A stretch of 64,000 bases of DNA from Chitinophagales bacterium (GCA_013298845.1 JAAFJN010000003.1:54989-118988); one strand, 5' to 3'; positions 35,291 through 45,255 are shown, counted from the first letter of the stretch. A program made the numbers and translations. The notes: generated from the letters alone by a model not told the origin.

Positions 35291-35438
35291 TTGCAAAATG
35301 TTGACTTAAAAGTCGCCCCAAAGGTTGCAAACTCTTAACAGATTCCTTAGTTTAGGGTTAATCTTTTGTGATTTTAACATCAAAAGCGCAATCTTTGCCG
35401 GTGAAACTGGTTTTTTTGCCCGTTTAAATTATGAAGAT

Positions 35439-38400
35439 ATGCGCTTAACCTTTTCTCTCGTATTTACATTTATTGCAATGAGCCTTTTTGGCCAACAATT
35501 CAACTCGCGTTTTACCCCCCGCGAGCGCGGTTGGGTCACCTTTGGCATTGACGGCGGTTGGGCTTACCAATCCTCCGATGTCCGCACCACTTTTAACGGA
35601 TGGGGTGCCGGGTTAACCCTCGGTAAAAACGTGGCGTATCGCCCCGGCGGTCTGCTGTCTTTTGATATTCGCAGCCGTTTGCTGTTTACCCGCTCGTATG
35701 GGTCCGACTGGCGTACCAGCGTTAACCTTCAGGACAATAAAGCCTTAAACGGTTCCTCCAACGTTGGGATCAATTACCTGTTGGACAAAACCGCCCCCCT
35801 CGATTCTTCGTTTGTTTTTGCCAACCACCGCACCGGCATGGGCGAATTGGACGTAGAAGGTGTGATTACTTTTAACCGGCTGCGCGAACGCACCGGAATT
35901 GTGCTCAACCTCTTTGGCGGCATTGGTTTTAACGTTTACCGCGCCCGTATTGACCAAGGCACCACCCTCGGTAACGCTTATAATTATTTGTCCATTAACC
36001 AAAGCAACGGCAAAGCCAGTGTTTTGGCCCAATTGGACAACCTCCGCGACGGCAAATATGAATCGCGCGCCGACGGCTCCACCGGAACCGGATTACGCGC
36101 CGGATTTATGCCCGATGCCGGGGTGGAACTGGGTTATCAACTCGGTAAACATTTCGTAATGGGCGTGGGTCACAAAGTCACGTTTAGCCGCACCGATGTC
36201 CTCGACGGGCAACGTTTCAATGACCAGGGCATTGCGCCCAACGATTGGGCGCATTATACCAATATTTTTATGCGCTGGGATTTGACCCGCCGCGACCGAA
36301 GCCGTACCCGCAAACCGGAAGTGGATATTATCAGCCCCAACGATAACCCGTATATCTCCAATAGTGCCAGTGTTTTTGTAAAAGCCGACATAAAACACGT
36401 GAACTCCCCCGCCGATGTGCACTATTATGTCAACGGTGAACAACGCGGTTTTGAGTTCCGCAACGGCCGTTTTGGCGGCACCGCCCGCCTGCGCCCCGGT
36501 CGCAACGAAATTACGGTAGAAGCCTCCAATCCGGCGGGCCGCGACGAAGAAACCCTGATTGTTATTTGGGAAGACCGCAGCAATCCTTCGTTCCCGCCAC
36601 CGCCGCCGCCATCGGCACCCGCTCCACAGGTGCGCATTACCAACCCATCGGTGTCGCCATTTCAAAGCGACAGAAACGATGTTTACTTCCGCGCCGATGT
36701 GCAATACGTGCGCGATAAACGCGACGTTCGCCTCACGGTGAATGGCGCCGAGGAAGATCGGTTTACCCTCGCCGAGGGCCTCGAAGCGAGTTTGCGCCTC
36801 CGCGACGGCCGTAATGTTATCCGCGTAGAAGCCACAACCCCGGCCGGTCGCGCCGCCGACGAAGTGGTGATTGAAGTCAAATCAACGCCCCGAACACCAC
36901 CAACTACTCCGCCCACCACGCCGCCTTCTTCGGGGCGGAAACCCAACGTCAATTTCACGCAGCCCACCAACACGGCTTCTACCGCCGATAAAGCGTACGA
37001 TATTAAGGCCACGGTGGTGAATGTTACCCGCAAAGAAGACATTACCCTGTTGGTGAATAACCGCGAGGTCAGCGCATTTAACTACAACAACCGCTCCGGT
37101 GAAGTGACGGCAAACATTGACCTGCAACCCAACGACAACGAAGTGGTGCTCAAAGCCCGCAACAGTGCCGGAGAAGTCCAGGATCAGGTGACTATCACCC
37201 GTCGTGGGGGTATTACACCGCCCACTACGCCCCGCAAACCCACGGTATCTATCACGGAACCGGGGAATAATGCCACTTTCGACCGCCGCGACGTGGCCTT
37301 TAAAGCCAACACGGCCAACGTAACCAACCGTTCCGAAATCGTGGTGGTGTTCAATGGTGCAACGTTTAGCGGTTTTGATTTTGATGGTCGTTCGCTCGTG
37401 AGTGGTAATTTGAACCTCAAAGACGGCGACAATACCCTTACCGTTAAAGTAACCAACAGCGCCGGTAGCAACGAAGCCACGGTGCGGTTTAAATACGCGG
37501 TGGCCACGCCAAAACCGGTGGTGGATATTATCACGCCCGCCAACGGCAGCGAAGTACGCACTGCCGAAGCCCCGCTGCGCGCTACGGTGAAAAACGTGGA
37601 CAATAAAAACGATGTTCAGGTGTATGTGAACGGCAAAGCGGTGAACGATTTTGAATTTAACAACCGCACCGGCCAGGTTTCGGTGACGGTTGGTTTGGAC
37701 AAAGGCGAAAATACCCTGCGCGTGACCGCCACCAACGACGGCGGCAGCCACGAAGCCGTGGTGCGCCTCAAATACACCGTGGCCGTGCCCAAACCCGTCG
37801 TGAGCATTGAGGCTCCCGCCGATGGTTCAACGGTACGCACCGCCGATACCGAGGTAAAAGCCACCGTGTTAAATGTGTCCGACAAAAATGCTATTTTGAT
37901 GTACTTCAACGGTCGCACTATTACCACATTTACCTTTGATGCCGCCAACGGCAAGTTGACCGCAAAAATTAAATTGGGCGAAGGCGATAATACCATTCGG
38001 GTATCGGCCAGCAACGCCGGTGGTTCTGCCGAGGCCAGCCATAAGGTAAAATACAGTCCGCAAAAAACGCCCACGGTGGTGATTAATACCCCCGCCGATC
38101 GCTCCCGGACAGATAACCCGAGTGCTACGTTAAAAGCCACCACCACCAATGTATTCAGTGCGCGGAACGTGGTCGTGAAACAAAACGGTACTGCGCTTAA
38201 CAATGTCACTATGGACCGCAGTGGCGTGATCAGTATGCCGCTAACCCTCCGCGAAGGCAACAATACCATTGCCGTGGAAGTGTCCACCCCCGATGGCAAA
38301 GACAATGCCGAAGTCACCGTGGTGTACGCACCCAAACCCGCCGATAAACCAACGGTAACGTTCACCCAACCCGGTACGTCGAAGGCTCCAGTCACCAAAA

Positions 38401-38912
38401 ATGTATTTGAATATAAGGCTAAGGTAACTGGCGTAGCGGGTACAGCGAATATTAAAATATTTTTCAATAATTCGCCCGTTCGTGGGGTGAACTACAATGC
38501 CAAAACCCAAGAGTTAACCTATAAAGCGACGTTAAAAGAAGGGAAAAACACCTTAAAAGTAGTGGCCGAAAACAACAGCGGCAGCACTCAAGCCGAAGCC
38601 GATGTTACTTATACACCTAAGTCCACGGGGGCAGTACCGGAAGTAAAAATCGTGTCTACTTCGCAACCATCCACCAATCCGTTTAACCCCAATACGGGTA
38701 AAACTTCGGTGACGGCCACGTTGAAAAACGTAACGGAGCGCAGCCAGATTACCGTTACAGTCAACGGTACTACTCTCAACGATTTTGAATTTACGGCTGC
38801 TACCGGGGCTTTAAAATGCGTTGCCAATTTGGTAAAAGGTAATAATACCATTGTTATCAAAGCCATTACCCCCGCCGGGGAGGCATCGGATTCTAAAACG
38901 ATGGTGTTTTAG
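35439..38912 (+). CDS. Exported protein with N-terminal barrel-like domain and nine Ig-like repeats
   Basis: A 1157-residue protein with signal peptide MRLTFSLVFTFIAMSLFGQ, so the start is placed at 35439 rather than at 35325. Residues about 20-290 are rich in alternating hydrophobic strands and resemble an outer-membrane barrel. Nine Ig-like beta-sandwich repeats of about 88-92 residues follow. Most open with KPxVxIxxP and end with GxNTxxVxxxNxxG, separated in places by proline/threonine linkers (TPRTPPTTPPTTPPSSG). Repeats 4-6 are the most alike. There is no T9SS sorting domain. A plausible role is a surface-displayed stalk anchored by the barrel; this is inference. It ends just before the GGATTTGCTTG repeat cassette. 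Confidence 0.75.
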   Translation: MRLTFSLVFTFIAMSLFGQQFNSRFTPRERGWVTFGIDGGWAYQSSDVRTTFNGWGAGLTLGKNVAYRPGGLLSFDIRSRLLFTRSYGSDWRTSVNLQDNKALNGSSNVGINYLLDKTAPLDSSFVFANHRTGMGELDVEGVITFNRLRERTGIVLNLFGGIGFNVYRARIDQGTTLGNAYNYLSINQSNGKASVLAQLDNLRDGKYESRADGSTGTGLRAGFMPDAGVELGYQLGKHFVMGVGHKVTFSRTDVLDGQRFNDQGIAPNDWAHYTNIFMRWDLTRRDRSRTRKPEVDIISPNDNPYISNSASVFVKADIKHVNSPADVHYYVNGEQRGFEFRNGRFGGTARLRPGRNEITVEASNPAGRDEETLIVIWEDRSNPSFPPPPPPSAPAPQVRITNPSVSPFQSDRNDVYFRADVQYVRDKRDVRLTVNGAEEDRFTLAEGLEASLRLRDGRNVIRVEATTPAGRAADEVVIEVKSTPRTPPTTPPTTPPSSGRKPNVNFTQPTNTASTADKAYDIKATVVNVTRKEDITLLVNNREVSAFNYNNRSGEVTANIDLQPNDNEVVLKARNSAGEVQDQVTITRRGGITPPTTPRKPTVSITEPGNNATFDRRDVAFKANTANVTNRSEIVVVFNGATFSGFDFDGRSLVSGNLNLKDGDNTLTVKVTNSAGSNEATVRFKYAVATPKPVVDIITPANGSEVRTAEAPLRATVKNVDNKNDVQVYVNGKAVNDFEFNNRTGQVSVTVGLDKGENTLRVTATNDGGSHEAVVRLKYTVAVPKPVVSIEAPADGSTVRTADTEVKATVLNVSDKNAILMYFNGRTITTFTFDAANGKLTAKIKLGEGDNTIRVSASNAGGSAEASHKVKYSPQKTPTVVINTPADRSRTDNPSATLKATTTNVFSARNVVVKQNGTALNNVTMDRSGVISMPLTLREGNNTIAVEVSTPDGKDNAEVTVVYAPKPADKPTVTFTQPGTSKAPVTKNVFEYKAKVTGVAGTANIKIFFNNSPVRGVNYNAKTQELTYKATLKEGKNTLKVVAENNSGSTQAEADVTYTPKSTGAVPEVKIVSTSQPSTNPFNPNTGKTSVTATLKNVTERSQITVTVNGTTLNDFEFTAATGALKCVANLVKGNNTIVIKAITPAGEASDSKTMVF

Positions 38913-38929
38913 AGGGGGGGAGTAGTGTA

Positions 38930-39165
38930 GTATTAGGATTTGCTTGATTTTAAAGGATTAAAAGGATTTGGGGGGGCAGTAGTATTAGGATTTGCTTGAT
39001 TTTAAAGGATTAAAAGGATTTTTTGGGCTGTAGTGTTAGGATTTACCTGATTTTAAAGGATTGGAAAGATTTTTTGGTTGGTGTGAAGGGAGAGTGGATT
39101 AGCACTTGGGGAATAGTTCATTATAGTGTATCTTGGTTAAGAGATAAACTTTAATGAACTATTCC
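38930..39165. repeat. Left repeat arm of the GxxExxY cassette
   Basis: Three direct copies of a roughly 55-60-bp unit built around GGATTTGCTTGATTTTAAAG (about 38935, 38985 and 39035), followed by a perfect 13-bp stem GGAATAGTTCATT (39110-39122) / AATGAACTATTCC (39153-39165). Confidence 0.85.
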
Positions 39166-39222
39166 TTTTTGGTGAATTATTTCGGTTTGTAGCGATTTTT
39201 TATTTTTTACAAATTTATATTC

Positions 39223-39738
39223 ATGGAAAAAGGAGACCTTACCTATCGTATTATTGGTTGTGCCATAACTGTGCACAACAAACTCAAGCGTGGCTTTCGG
39301 GAATATGTTTATTGCCGTGCGCTGGCTATCGAACTCGGGCGGGAGCAAATTGCTTTTGAACGCGAAGTCTGGTTGCCCATTCATTATGATAATTACAAAA
39401 TCGCGGCTCGTCGCTGTGACTTTTTATGTAACCAGGCGGTTATTTTGGAAATTAAAGCCAAATCAGAACTGTCTAATGAAGACATCGTGCAAGCAATAAA
39501 CACGGTGGAGCGCTTAAATATCCGAAACGGTTTGCTCATTAATTTTGGCGGCGAAAGCCTGCAATACCGCCATATTTTTAACAATAAGTTCATTCCCAAT
39601 CTTCAGGTTGAAGATATTACCCCGGAAATGGTTGGCGAGGCGAATAATGATTTATTTGAGTCCCGCCAGTATTTACCACCGTGGTTAGTGGAAAAAATGC
39701 AACACGATAAACTAAAGCAGAAAAGTAAAATGGGATAA
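39223..39738 (+). CDS. GxxExxY protein (PD-(D/E)XK nuclease-fold)
   Basis: A 171-residue protein whose eponymous motif is GFREYVY (about residues 24-30), followed by AFEREVWLPIHYDNYKI, CDFLCNQAVILEIKAKSEL (residues about 66-84, the D...ExK active-site core) and RNGLLINFG. GxxExxY proteins are small PD-(D/E)XK-type enzymes, common in Bacteroidota and cyanobacteria, with no settled function. The C-terminal 25 residues (PPWLVEKMQHDKLKQKSKMG) are basic. It lies between three direct repeats on its left and an inverted pair on its right, inside the gap between two convergent genes, so it looks like a guest. A role in moving or copying those repeats is a hypothesis. Confidence 0.85.
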   Translation: MEKGDLTYRIIGCAITVHNKLKRGFREYVYCRALAIELGREQIAFEREVWLPIHYDNYKIAARRCDFLCNQAVILEIKAKSELSNEDIVQAINTVERLNIRNGLLINFGGESLQYRHIFNNKFIPNLQVEDITPEMVGEANNDLFESRQYLPPWLVEKMQHDKLKQKSKMG

Positions 39739-39742
39739 TGAT

Positions 39743-39835
39743 GTTAGGATTTGCTTGATTTTAGAGAATAAAAGGGTGCAATCACACCCAAAAAAATCCT
39801 TCTAATCCTTAAAAAATCAAGCAAATCCTAATTAA
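39743..39835. repeat. Right repeat arm of the GxxExxY cassette
   Basis: GGATTTGCTTGATTTT (about 39749-39764) and its complement AAAATCAAGCAAATCC (about 39813-39828) form a long hairpin. It ends within a few bases of the stop of the FG-GAP gene. Confidence 0.85.
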
Positions 39836-39838
39836 CTA

Positions 39839-42800
39839 TTACTCCGCCCGCCGTTCCTGCCCTTTTCCATTTACAATAACGCCACCGGTCACCGCTCCGC
39901 CGAGCGCAACGGCGCGTTGTTGCTGCGACAAAAAGCCCTGACCGTAATAAAATTCCTGCACGCGGGTTTTACCGTTGGCTAATTGCAAGCGCACTTTGGT
40001 ATCGCCCGGTGCTAAATGCACCACTTTTGCCGCCGTACCCGTCGCAAATACCCGCATATCGTTGCGGTTTTGGGTGGCCGCGATCATCGCAGAGCCGTCG
40101 GGCAAAAACAGGTGCACGAGCGCACGCGCATCATTGGGAACAAAAAAGTGCGATTCCTGCATCGAAACGGGGATGAATTGACCGTTTCCGGCGTTTTTTA
40201 ACAACAAACCATTAAACGCATCGGCGCGGCCTTGGAGGAGTTCCATGCCGTAATCGTTGCCCACGAGTAATACATCGAGCAGACCATCGCCGTCGGCATC
40301 GTGGGGTAAAATCCCGAAGACGGGGGCCACCTGCGCCTGCCACGGGAGGGCCGTCGTTTTGAACTGGCCATTACCCAGGTTTTCGACGTAACAAGTGGCC
40401 AATTGTGTAGTTTGGTGAATAATGGCCCCTTCCAATTCTTGTTGGCTAAAAACATCCTGCACGGTAGCCGCACCCAAATCGCCGTACCCAAAAAACTTTT
40501 TGCGAATGGAAATCAACTGCCGAATCATATCGTCGCGGGTGTGGTAAAAATATTCGTGTTTTTGGCCCACCGAATCCCGCCAATAGCAGGAAATAAAGGG
40601 ATCCCAAAAACCATTGTTGTCAAAATCTTTGGCGTAGAGCCGGATCGGTTCGTTGTCGCGGCATTGAAAATACAGGTTTTTACCGTAGTTACCCGCCATA
40701 TAATCGGTGTCACCGTCGTTGTCGAAATCGGCGGCGGCCAGGCCACTCCACCAACCCGTTTCGCCCCCGATTCCGGTGCTGGCCGTCACGTTTTTAAATT
40801 GGCCACCTTCATTTTTCAAAAAAGTAAGCGGCATCCATTCGCCCGCCAACAGCAGATCCACCTGGCCATCGTTGTTAAAATCGGTGAACAGGGCATCGTT
40901 GAGCAGACCGATATTGGCCAATTCGGGGCAGACCTGCGCCGTAACGTCGGTGAACAAGGGTTTATCTTTGCCTTTGCTGTCGTTGCGGAGGATAAAACTG
41001 CGGTCGGGTCGTGGATACGAACGCGGAATCATGCTGCCACCCACGAACACATCGAGGTCGCCATCGCCGTCCATATCGGCGGCTTTGAGCACCGTACCGT
41101 TGGTGGTTTCGACGGGTAAAGCGGTAGAATCGCGGGTAAAACGCCCCGTTCCGTCGTTGACGTACAGGCAATCCTGGTACATTTCGTGGTTTGCCGGGTT
41201 TTGCGCACCGCCGTGAACGGCCAGCAAATCATTGTCGCCATCGCCGTCGGCATCGAACAGGAGTACACCCAGTTCTTCTTCCAGTTTGCGTTTGTTCGTT
41301 TTAAAATTGGCGGCTTTTTGGACAAACGACCCGTTTTTTTGCGCAACAAAAAACATACCATCCACCCCGCCGGTACCGCCCTGGTACAGATCGTCGAGGC
41401 CATCGCCGTTAATGTCACCAACGGCCAAACCCGGGCCGTATTGGGAAAATTTGTGCGGAAGGGTGCGTTGGTGATCGAAATCCACAAAATCATCTTCGTT
41501 TTGGACAAAATTCAAACCCACCGATTTGGTATCTACCGACCGGAACAGGCCGCTGCCCGCCAGCCAGGGTTGTTCGACGCGGGCCTCGGTGGGCGCAACG
41601 GTGATGGTTTGGTTAGCCGCTACGCCGCGCAAGGTCACCATTTTATTACCCGGCCAACGCACCTGCACCGAATCGGCGGTGGTAGCCGTGCCCAGACCAA
41701 AGTGCAGCGTCGTTTCGGAAGCCGCGCTAAAACCCCGCGCCGACAGCACCTGCGCGGTTTGTTGTTGGCCCGCAAAAAACACGGTGGCCGTTGCGCCAAA
41801 TCCCGTTGAACGCGGTTGCGCACCTTCCACTTTTACGCGCAGATAATTGGGCTTTTGGCCTTCTTTGGCGTCGTTGAGGGTATTTTTAAAGAAAAAAGCA
41901 TTTTCGTCAATGTTGTTGACCACCAAATCCAAATCGCCGTCGTTGTCGAGATCGGCGGTAGCGGCCCCGTTGGAAAACGCCGGAATGTCCACGCCCCAGG
42001 GTTTTGACTGGTCCGAAAACTGCATGTTGCCGTCGTTGCGGAACATAAATTTGGGCACTTTAATTTGGGGAATCATTTCCTGCAAATCCAGCGGCGCAAT
42101 CAAATTACCCGAATTGGCTTGGTACATCCCAAAATCGTGGTCGGTTACGTCGCGTGGGAAGCCATTGGTCACAAACAAGTCGCGGTCGCCGTCGTTGTCG
42201 TAATCGGCCAGCAGCGGGGTCCAACTCCATTCCGTTTCCTGGGTGCCGGTAATAAAAGCCATATCGCCGTAAACGGGCAATTTGGTATCGGGGTCCATGC
42301 CCTGAAACACCTGCATGACGTTGCGGCCGTACTGGTATTCGTAGCCGTATTGGTCGTTGTTTTTGTAAACGGCGTAGTTATTGGGGCCTTGGAACAGTTT
42401 TTTGCGTTTGTTGTAATAGGGCAACATTTCGGTCACAAACAGGTCGAGGTGCCCGTCGTTGTTGACATCGGCGATGTCGCTGCCCATCGCGGAACCGGCC
42501 TGGTGTTTCATACATTGCGCCACGCGGTTGGTGAACGTGCCGTCGTGGTTGTTGATGTAGAGGAGGTCGTTGGTGACGTAATCGTTGGCCACGTAAATAT
42601 CGAGCCAGCCGTCGCGGTTAACATCGGAGATGAGGGCGCTGTGGCTGTAACCGTCGTGTTTAAGACCGGCCGCCAGCGACACATCGGTAAACACGGGGTG
42701 GCCGAGGGTAGGGTTGGGGTCGTTGCGGAGCAATTTATCGCAATTGGGGTCGGAGCCATCGGTGGTTTTTTCGCGAAACGCGTTGGGATTCCGGCGGTCC

Positions 42801-43387
42801 ATGACATTAACGGACAAAAACAGGTCGTCGTCGCCGTCGTTGTCGTAGTCAAAAAACTGCGCGTTGGGCGTATGTCCGTTGTTGTCGAGGCCGTAAGCAG
42901 CGGCATCTTCTTTAAACGCGGGTACCCCGTTGGCGTCGTTGCCCTGGTTAATGTAGAGCAGGTTGCGGCGCAGCAGCGGGTTTTTCTGGAAAGTATTACA
43001 AACGTAAATATCGAGGCGGCCGTCGAGGTTAATATCGAGCAGGTTAATGCCCGCCGACCAAATGTTTTTATCGGGTTTGGCCAATCCGGCGCGATCGGTA
43101 ATATCTTCAAATTTTAAATTACCTTTGTTGAGATAACAGCGGTTATCCACCTGATTGCCGGTAAAAAACAGGTCTTGCAGGCCGTCTCCGTTAAGGTCGC
43201 CCGTGGCCACGCCGCCGCCGTTGTAAATAAATTCGGACCGAAGAATATTGAGGGTATCGTTTTCGGTGATTTCGTTGTTGAACCGAATGCCGGTATGGTC
43301 GCTGTTCAGCCGTTCAAATAAGGTATGTTCCTTTTTGCAGGCCACCAGCAGGCTACAAAATACAGTTAATACAATAAGGTGCTTCAT
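39839..43387 (-). CDS. FG-GAP/VCBS-repeat lipoprotein with ASPIC/UnbV domain
   Basis: An 1182-residue lipoprotein (signal MKHLIVLTVFCSLLVACKK with the lipobox cysteine). It has many calcium-binding DxDxDG-type repeats such as DLNGDGLQDLFF, DYDNDGDDDLFLS and DADGDGDNDLLAV, forming FG-GAP propeller blades. An ASPIC/UnbV segment lies near residues 535-620 (RSTGFGATATVFF, LHFGLGTATTADSVQVRWPG). Such proteins sit on the surface and are often linked to polysaccharide uptake or adhesion. I place the start at 43387, not 43396, because the lipobox distance and a TACATTTG box (43394-43401) fit. The message would then have a leader of only a few bases. Confidence 0.88.
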   Translation of the reverse strand: MKHLIVLTVFCSLLVACKKEHTLFERLNSDHTGIRFNNEITENDTLNILRSEFIYNGGGVATGDLNGDGLQDLFFTGNQVDNRCYLNKGNLKFEDITDRAGLAKPDKNIWSAGINLLDINLDGRLDIYVCNTFQKNPLLRRNLLYINQGNDANGVPAFKEDAAAYGLDNNGHTPNAQFFDYDNDGDDDLFLSVNVMDRRNPNAFREKTTDGSDPNCDKLLRNDPNPTLGHPVFTDVSLAAGLKHDGYSHSALISDVNRDGWLDIYVANDYVTNDLLYINNHDGTFTNRVAQCMKHQAGSAMGSDIADVNNDGHLDLFVTEMLPYYNKRKKLFQGPNNYAVYKNNDQYGYEYQYGRNVMQVFQGMDPDTKLPVYGDMAFITGTQETEWSWTPLLADYDNDGDRDLFVTNGFPRDVTDHDFGMYQANSGNLIAPLDLQEMIPQIKVPKFMFRNDGNMQFSDQSKPWGVDIPAFSNGAATADLDNDGDLDLVVNNIDENAFFFKNTLNDAKEGQKPNYLRVKVEGAQPRSTGFGATATVFFAGQQQTAQVLSARGFSAASETTLHFGLGTATTADSVQVRWPGNKMVTLRGVAANQTITVAPTEARVEQPWLAGSGLFRSVDTKSVGLNFVQNEDDFVDFDHQRTLPHKFSQYGPGLAVGDINGDGLDDLYQGGTGGVDGMFFVAQKNGSFVQKAANFKTNKRKLEEELGVLLFDADGDGDNDLLAVHGGAQNPANHEMYQDCLYVNDGTGRFTRDSTALPVETTNGTVLKAADMDGDGDLDVFVGGSMIPRSYPRPDRSFILRNDSKGKDKPLFTDVTAQVCPELANIGLLNDALFTDFNNDGQVDLLLAGEWMPLTFLKNEGGQFKNVTASTGIGGETGWWSGLAAADFDNDGDTDYMAGNYGKNLYFQCRDNEPIRLYAKDFDNNGFWDPFISCYWRDSVGQKHEYFYHTRDDMIRQLISIRKKFFGYGDLGAATVQDVFSQQELEGAIIHQTTQLATCYVENLGNGQFKTTALPWQAQVAPVFGILPHDADGDGLLDVLLVGNDYGMELLQGRADAFNGLLLKNAGNGQFIPVSMQESHFFVPNDARALVHLFLPDGSAMIAATQNRNDMRVFATGTAAKVVHLAPGDTKVRLQLANGKTRVQEFYYGQGFLSQQQRAVALGGAVTGGVIVNGKGQERRAE

Positions 43388-43393
43388 AAGGGG

Positions 43394-43401
43394 CAAATGT
43401 A
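43394..43401 (-). promoter_or_regulatory. -7 box of the FG-GAP lipoprotein gene (TACATTTG)
   Basis: Exact TAnnTTTG ending 6 bases before the ATG at 43387. It overlaps the alternative upstream start at 43396 and so argues against it. No clear -33 element. Confidence 0.4.
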
Positions 43402-43547
43402 TAGCATCTCATCGTCTTTTCCGTGCAATTGGTCGTGTAATATCGTTGTGGCGGCCCGGATGGATGCTAATATTGCTCATGTAATCTCAAAAAACTTCAA
43501 AAAAAACTTCTGCCATCATAAATAACACATAAAAAAATTCAACAACT

Positions 43548-44450
43548 ATGTTCTTAATATTCATTGGAGCCATTCTTTGGGGCGTATTTTCGGCCCTCTC
43601 CAAAACGAACCCCAATCTTGTTTCCCTCAAAAAGATTGGTACTTACGCCGGTGGCGCTATGATCACGCTGGGATTAATGTTTTCCTGCACCGAACAAATA
43701 CAGCCGGGGCAGGTGGGGGTAAAAACCTTGTTTGGTAAAGTGCAGTCCGATATCCTCACGGAAGGGCTTAACTTTATCAACCCCATGATTGACGTCGTTA
43801 ATTTCGATACCCGCACCCAAAACTACACCATGTCGGGCGTACACGACGAGGGTGATAAAGAAGGCGACGATGCCATTCGGGTGTTGTCCGCTGACGGGCT
43901 GGAAGTGACTTTTGACCTGACGGTGCTGTATCGTTTGGACGCGACCAAAACGCCGGAAATTTTGCAAACCATTGGGCGCGAAATTGCGGAAAAAATTGTG
44001 CGCCCCATTACCCGCACCAAAATCCGGGATTACGCTTCGGGTTACGACGCGGTGTCGTTGTATTCGTCCAAACGCGAAGAGTTTCAGGCCAAAGTATTTG
44101 AAGGCATTACCAAAGAGTTTCAGCAACGCGGCCTGATTTTGGAAAACATTTTGGTGCGCAACGTCACTTTGCCGGCATCGGTAAAACAAGCGATTGAGGC
44201 CAAAATTAACGCCGAGCAGGAATCGCAAAAAATGCGTTACGTGCTGGAAAAGGAAAAGCAGGAAGCCGACCGCAAACGGGTGGAAGCCCAAGGTATCGCG
44301 GACTACCAAAAAATCCTGACGTCCAGTTTGTCGGACAAACTCTTGCAATTTGAGCAAATTAAGGCTCAAAAAGAACTGGCCAATTCGCCCAACGCCAAAG
44401 TGGTGATTATGGGCAGTGGGAAATCTGCACCGATTTTGATTGGGCAGTAG
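43548..44450 (+). CDS. Prohibitin/SPFH-family membrane protein
   Basis: A 300-residue protein with two N-terminal hydrophobic segments (about 1-20 and 30-48), then an SPFH/PHB domain beginning IQPGQVGVKTLFGKV (about 52) and continuing through VTFDLTVLYRLD and ILENILVRNVTLPASVKQAI (about 198-217). A charged coiled coil with AEQESQKMRYVLEKEKQEA and ADRKRVEAQGIA follows. Prohibitins assemble into ring-like membrane scaffolds that modulate proteases such as FtsH and organise lipid microdomains. It is monocistronic, with an intrinsic terminator after the stop. Confidence 0.92.
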   Translation: MFLIFIGAILWGVFSALSKTNPNLVSLKKIGTYAGGAMITLGLMFSCTEQIQPGQVGVKTLFGKVQSDILTEGLNFINPMIDVVNFDTRTQNYTMSGVHDEGDKEGDDAIRVLSADGLEVTFDLTVLYRLDATKTPEILQTIGREIAEKIVRPITRTKIRDYASGYDAVSLYSSKREEFQAKVFEGITKEFQQRGLILENILVRNVTLPASVKQAIEAKINAEQESQKMRYVLEKEKQEADRKRVEAQGIADYQKILTSSLSDKLLQFEQIKAQKELANSPNAKVVIMGSGKSAPILIGQ

Positions 44451-44462
44451 TTTTGGAGCGTG

Positions 44463-44513
44463 AAGCCCGCCTGGATTTGTTGTTGGATGACAAATTTGGG
44501 CGGGCTTTTTTTA
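44463..44513 (+). terminator. Intrinsic terminator after the prohibitin gene
   Basis: AAGCCCGCC / GGCGGGCTT outer stem with an inner ATTTGT/ACAAAT pair, followed by seven T. Confidence 0.85.
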
Positions 44514-44874
44514 TGGGTAAATAGGTGCATTATGACGGGAAAGTCTGCAAACACGCCATAAATACGGTGCTTGATGGGATGTTTGTCAGGATGGTAGATG
44601 GGATGGTGGCGAGCATCCCATCCCCTCGATGAATCAAGGGGTTACAGGATGTTTAGATGTATTTGGGGTAAAAAGAGTCCGTTTTTGTGTGGTATTTCAC
44701 TTGGGGAATGGCGGTTTTTGCCTTCCATCCGAGCCGCTTTGAGATGTCATCCACTCCGTTCCTTGCCAATTCGCCAGACAGCGTCTAGCGAATTGGCCGC
44801 ATTCACGTTGAACTGGTCGCACTATCTCGTCCAGATGCGCATTGAAAACCCTGATGAGCATCGTGTGCACGCAA
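44514..44874. other. Intergenic repeat-rich DNA
   Basis: Holds a partial copy of the GAGATGTCATCCACTCCG hairpin family at about 44741, fused to another hairpin (CCAATTCGC / GCGAATTGG, about 44767-44797). No gene seen. Confidence 0.6.
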
Positions 44875-45255
44875 CTATGAGCCGTGAATAGCGATTTGAA
44901 TGTCTGCCTTCAGCCGCTTTCGTTTATTGGTAGTAAATAGCCAAGTAACTCCCGAAGTAATGGCCAAACTTAGTAAAACGCCTAACTTTACATTGATAAA
45001 GTTTAGGAGGATGATCAGCAAAATACAAGGGATAAAGATTTCCGGGATAAAATATCGAGGCTCGATAATGGGCTGCCATTTGCCCGTCTTATCCTGAGCG
45101 ATCGTGCACGCTAAGGTTTTGGCGGCATTGACAACGATTGCTCCACTGTTGTTTTCGTAAACGTCAATGTAGCCTTTTTGACGCAAGACTTCCATGATTT
45201 CAGCGGCCGTACGTTCAGTGCCATAGATGTCGGCATCAAGGATGTTATTTTCCAT
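44875..45255 (-). CDS. Small two-helix membrane protein, unknown
   Basis: A 126-residue protein. The N-terminal 60 residues are soluble (starting MENNILDADIYGTERTAAEI, with a small alpha/beta domain that carries AAEIMEVLRQKGYIDVYEN). Two adjacent membrane segments follow (IFIPCILLIILLNFI and LGVLLSLAITSGVTWLF), then a basic tail (TNKRKRLKADIQIAI). The ATG at 45255 is supported by a TATCTTTG promoter box at 45271-45278; the longer frame to 45318 would run through it. No family recognised. It is flanked by repeat-rich DNA on both sides. Confidence 0.6.
   Translation of the reverse strand: MENNILDADIYGTERTAAEIMEVLRQKGYIDVYENNSGAIVVNAAKTLACTIAQDKTGKWQPIIEPRYFIPEIFIPCILLIILLNFINVKLGVLLSLAITSGVTWLFTTNKRKRLKADIQIAIHGS

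Noticed and set aside
42065-43117. Plus-strand ORF of 350 codons
   Set aside because: Antisense shadow of the FG-GAP repeats, whose Asp/Asn-Gly codons lack reverse-strand stops.
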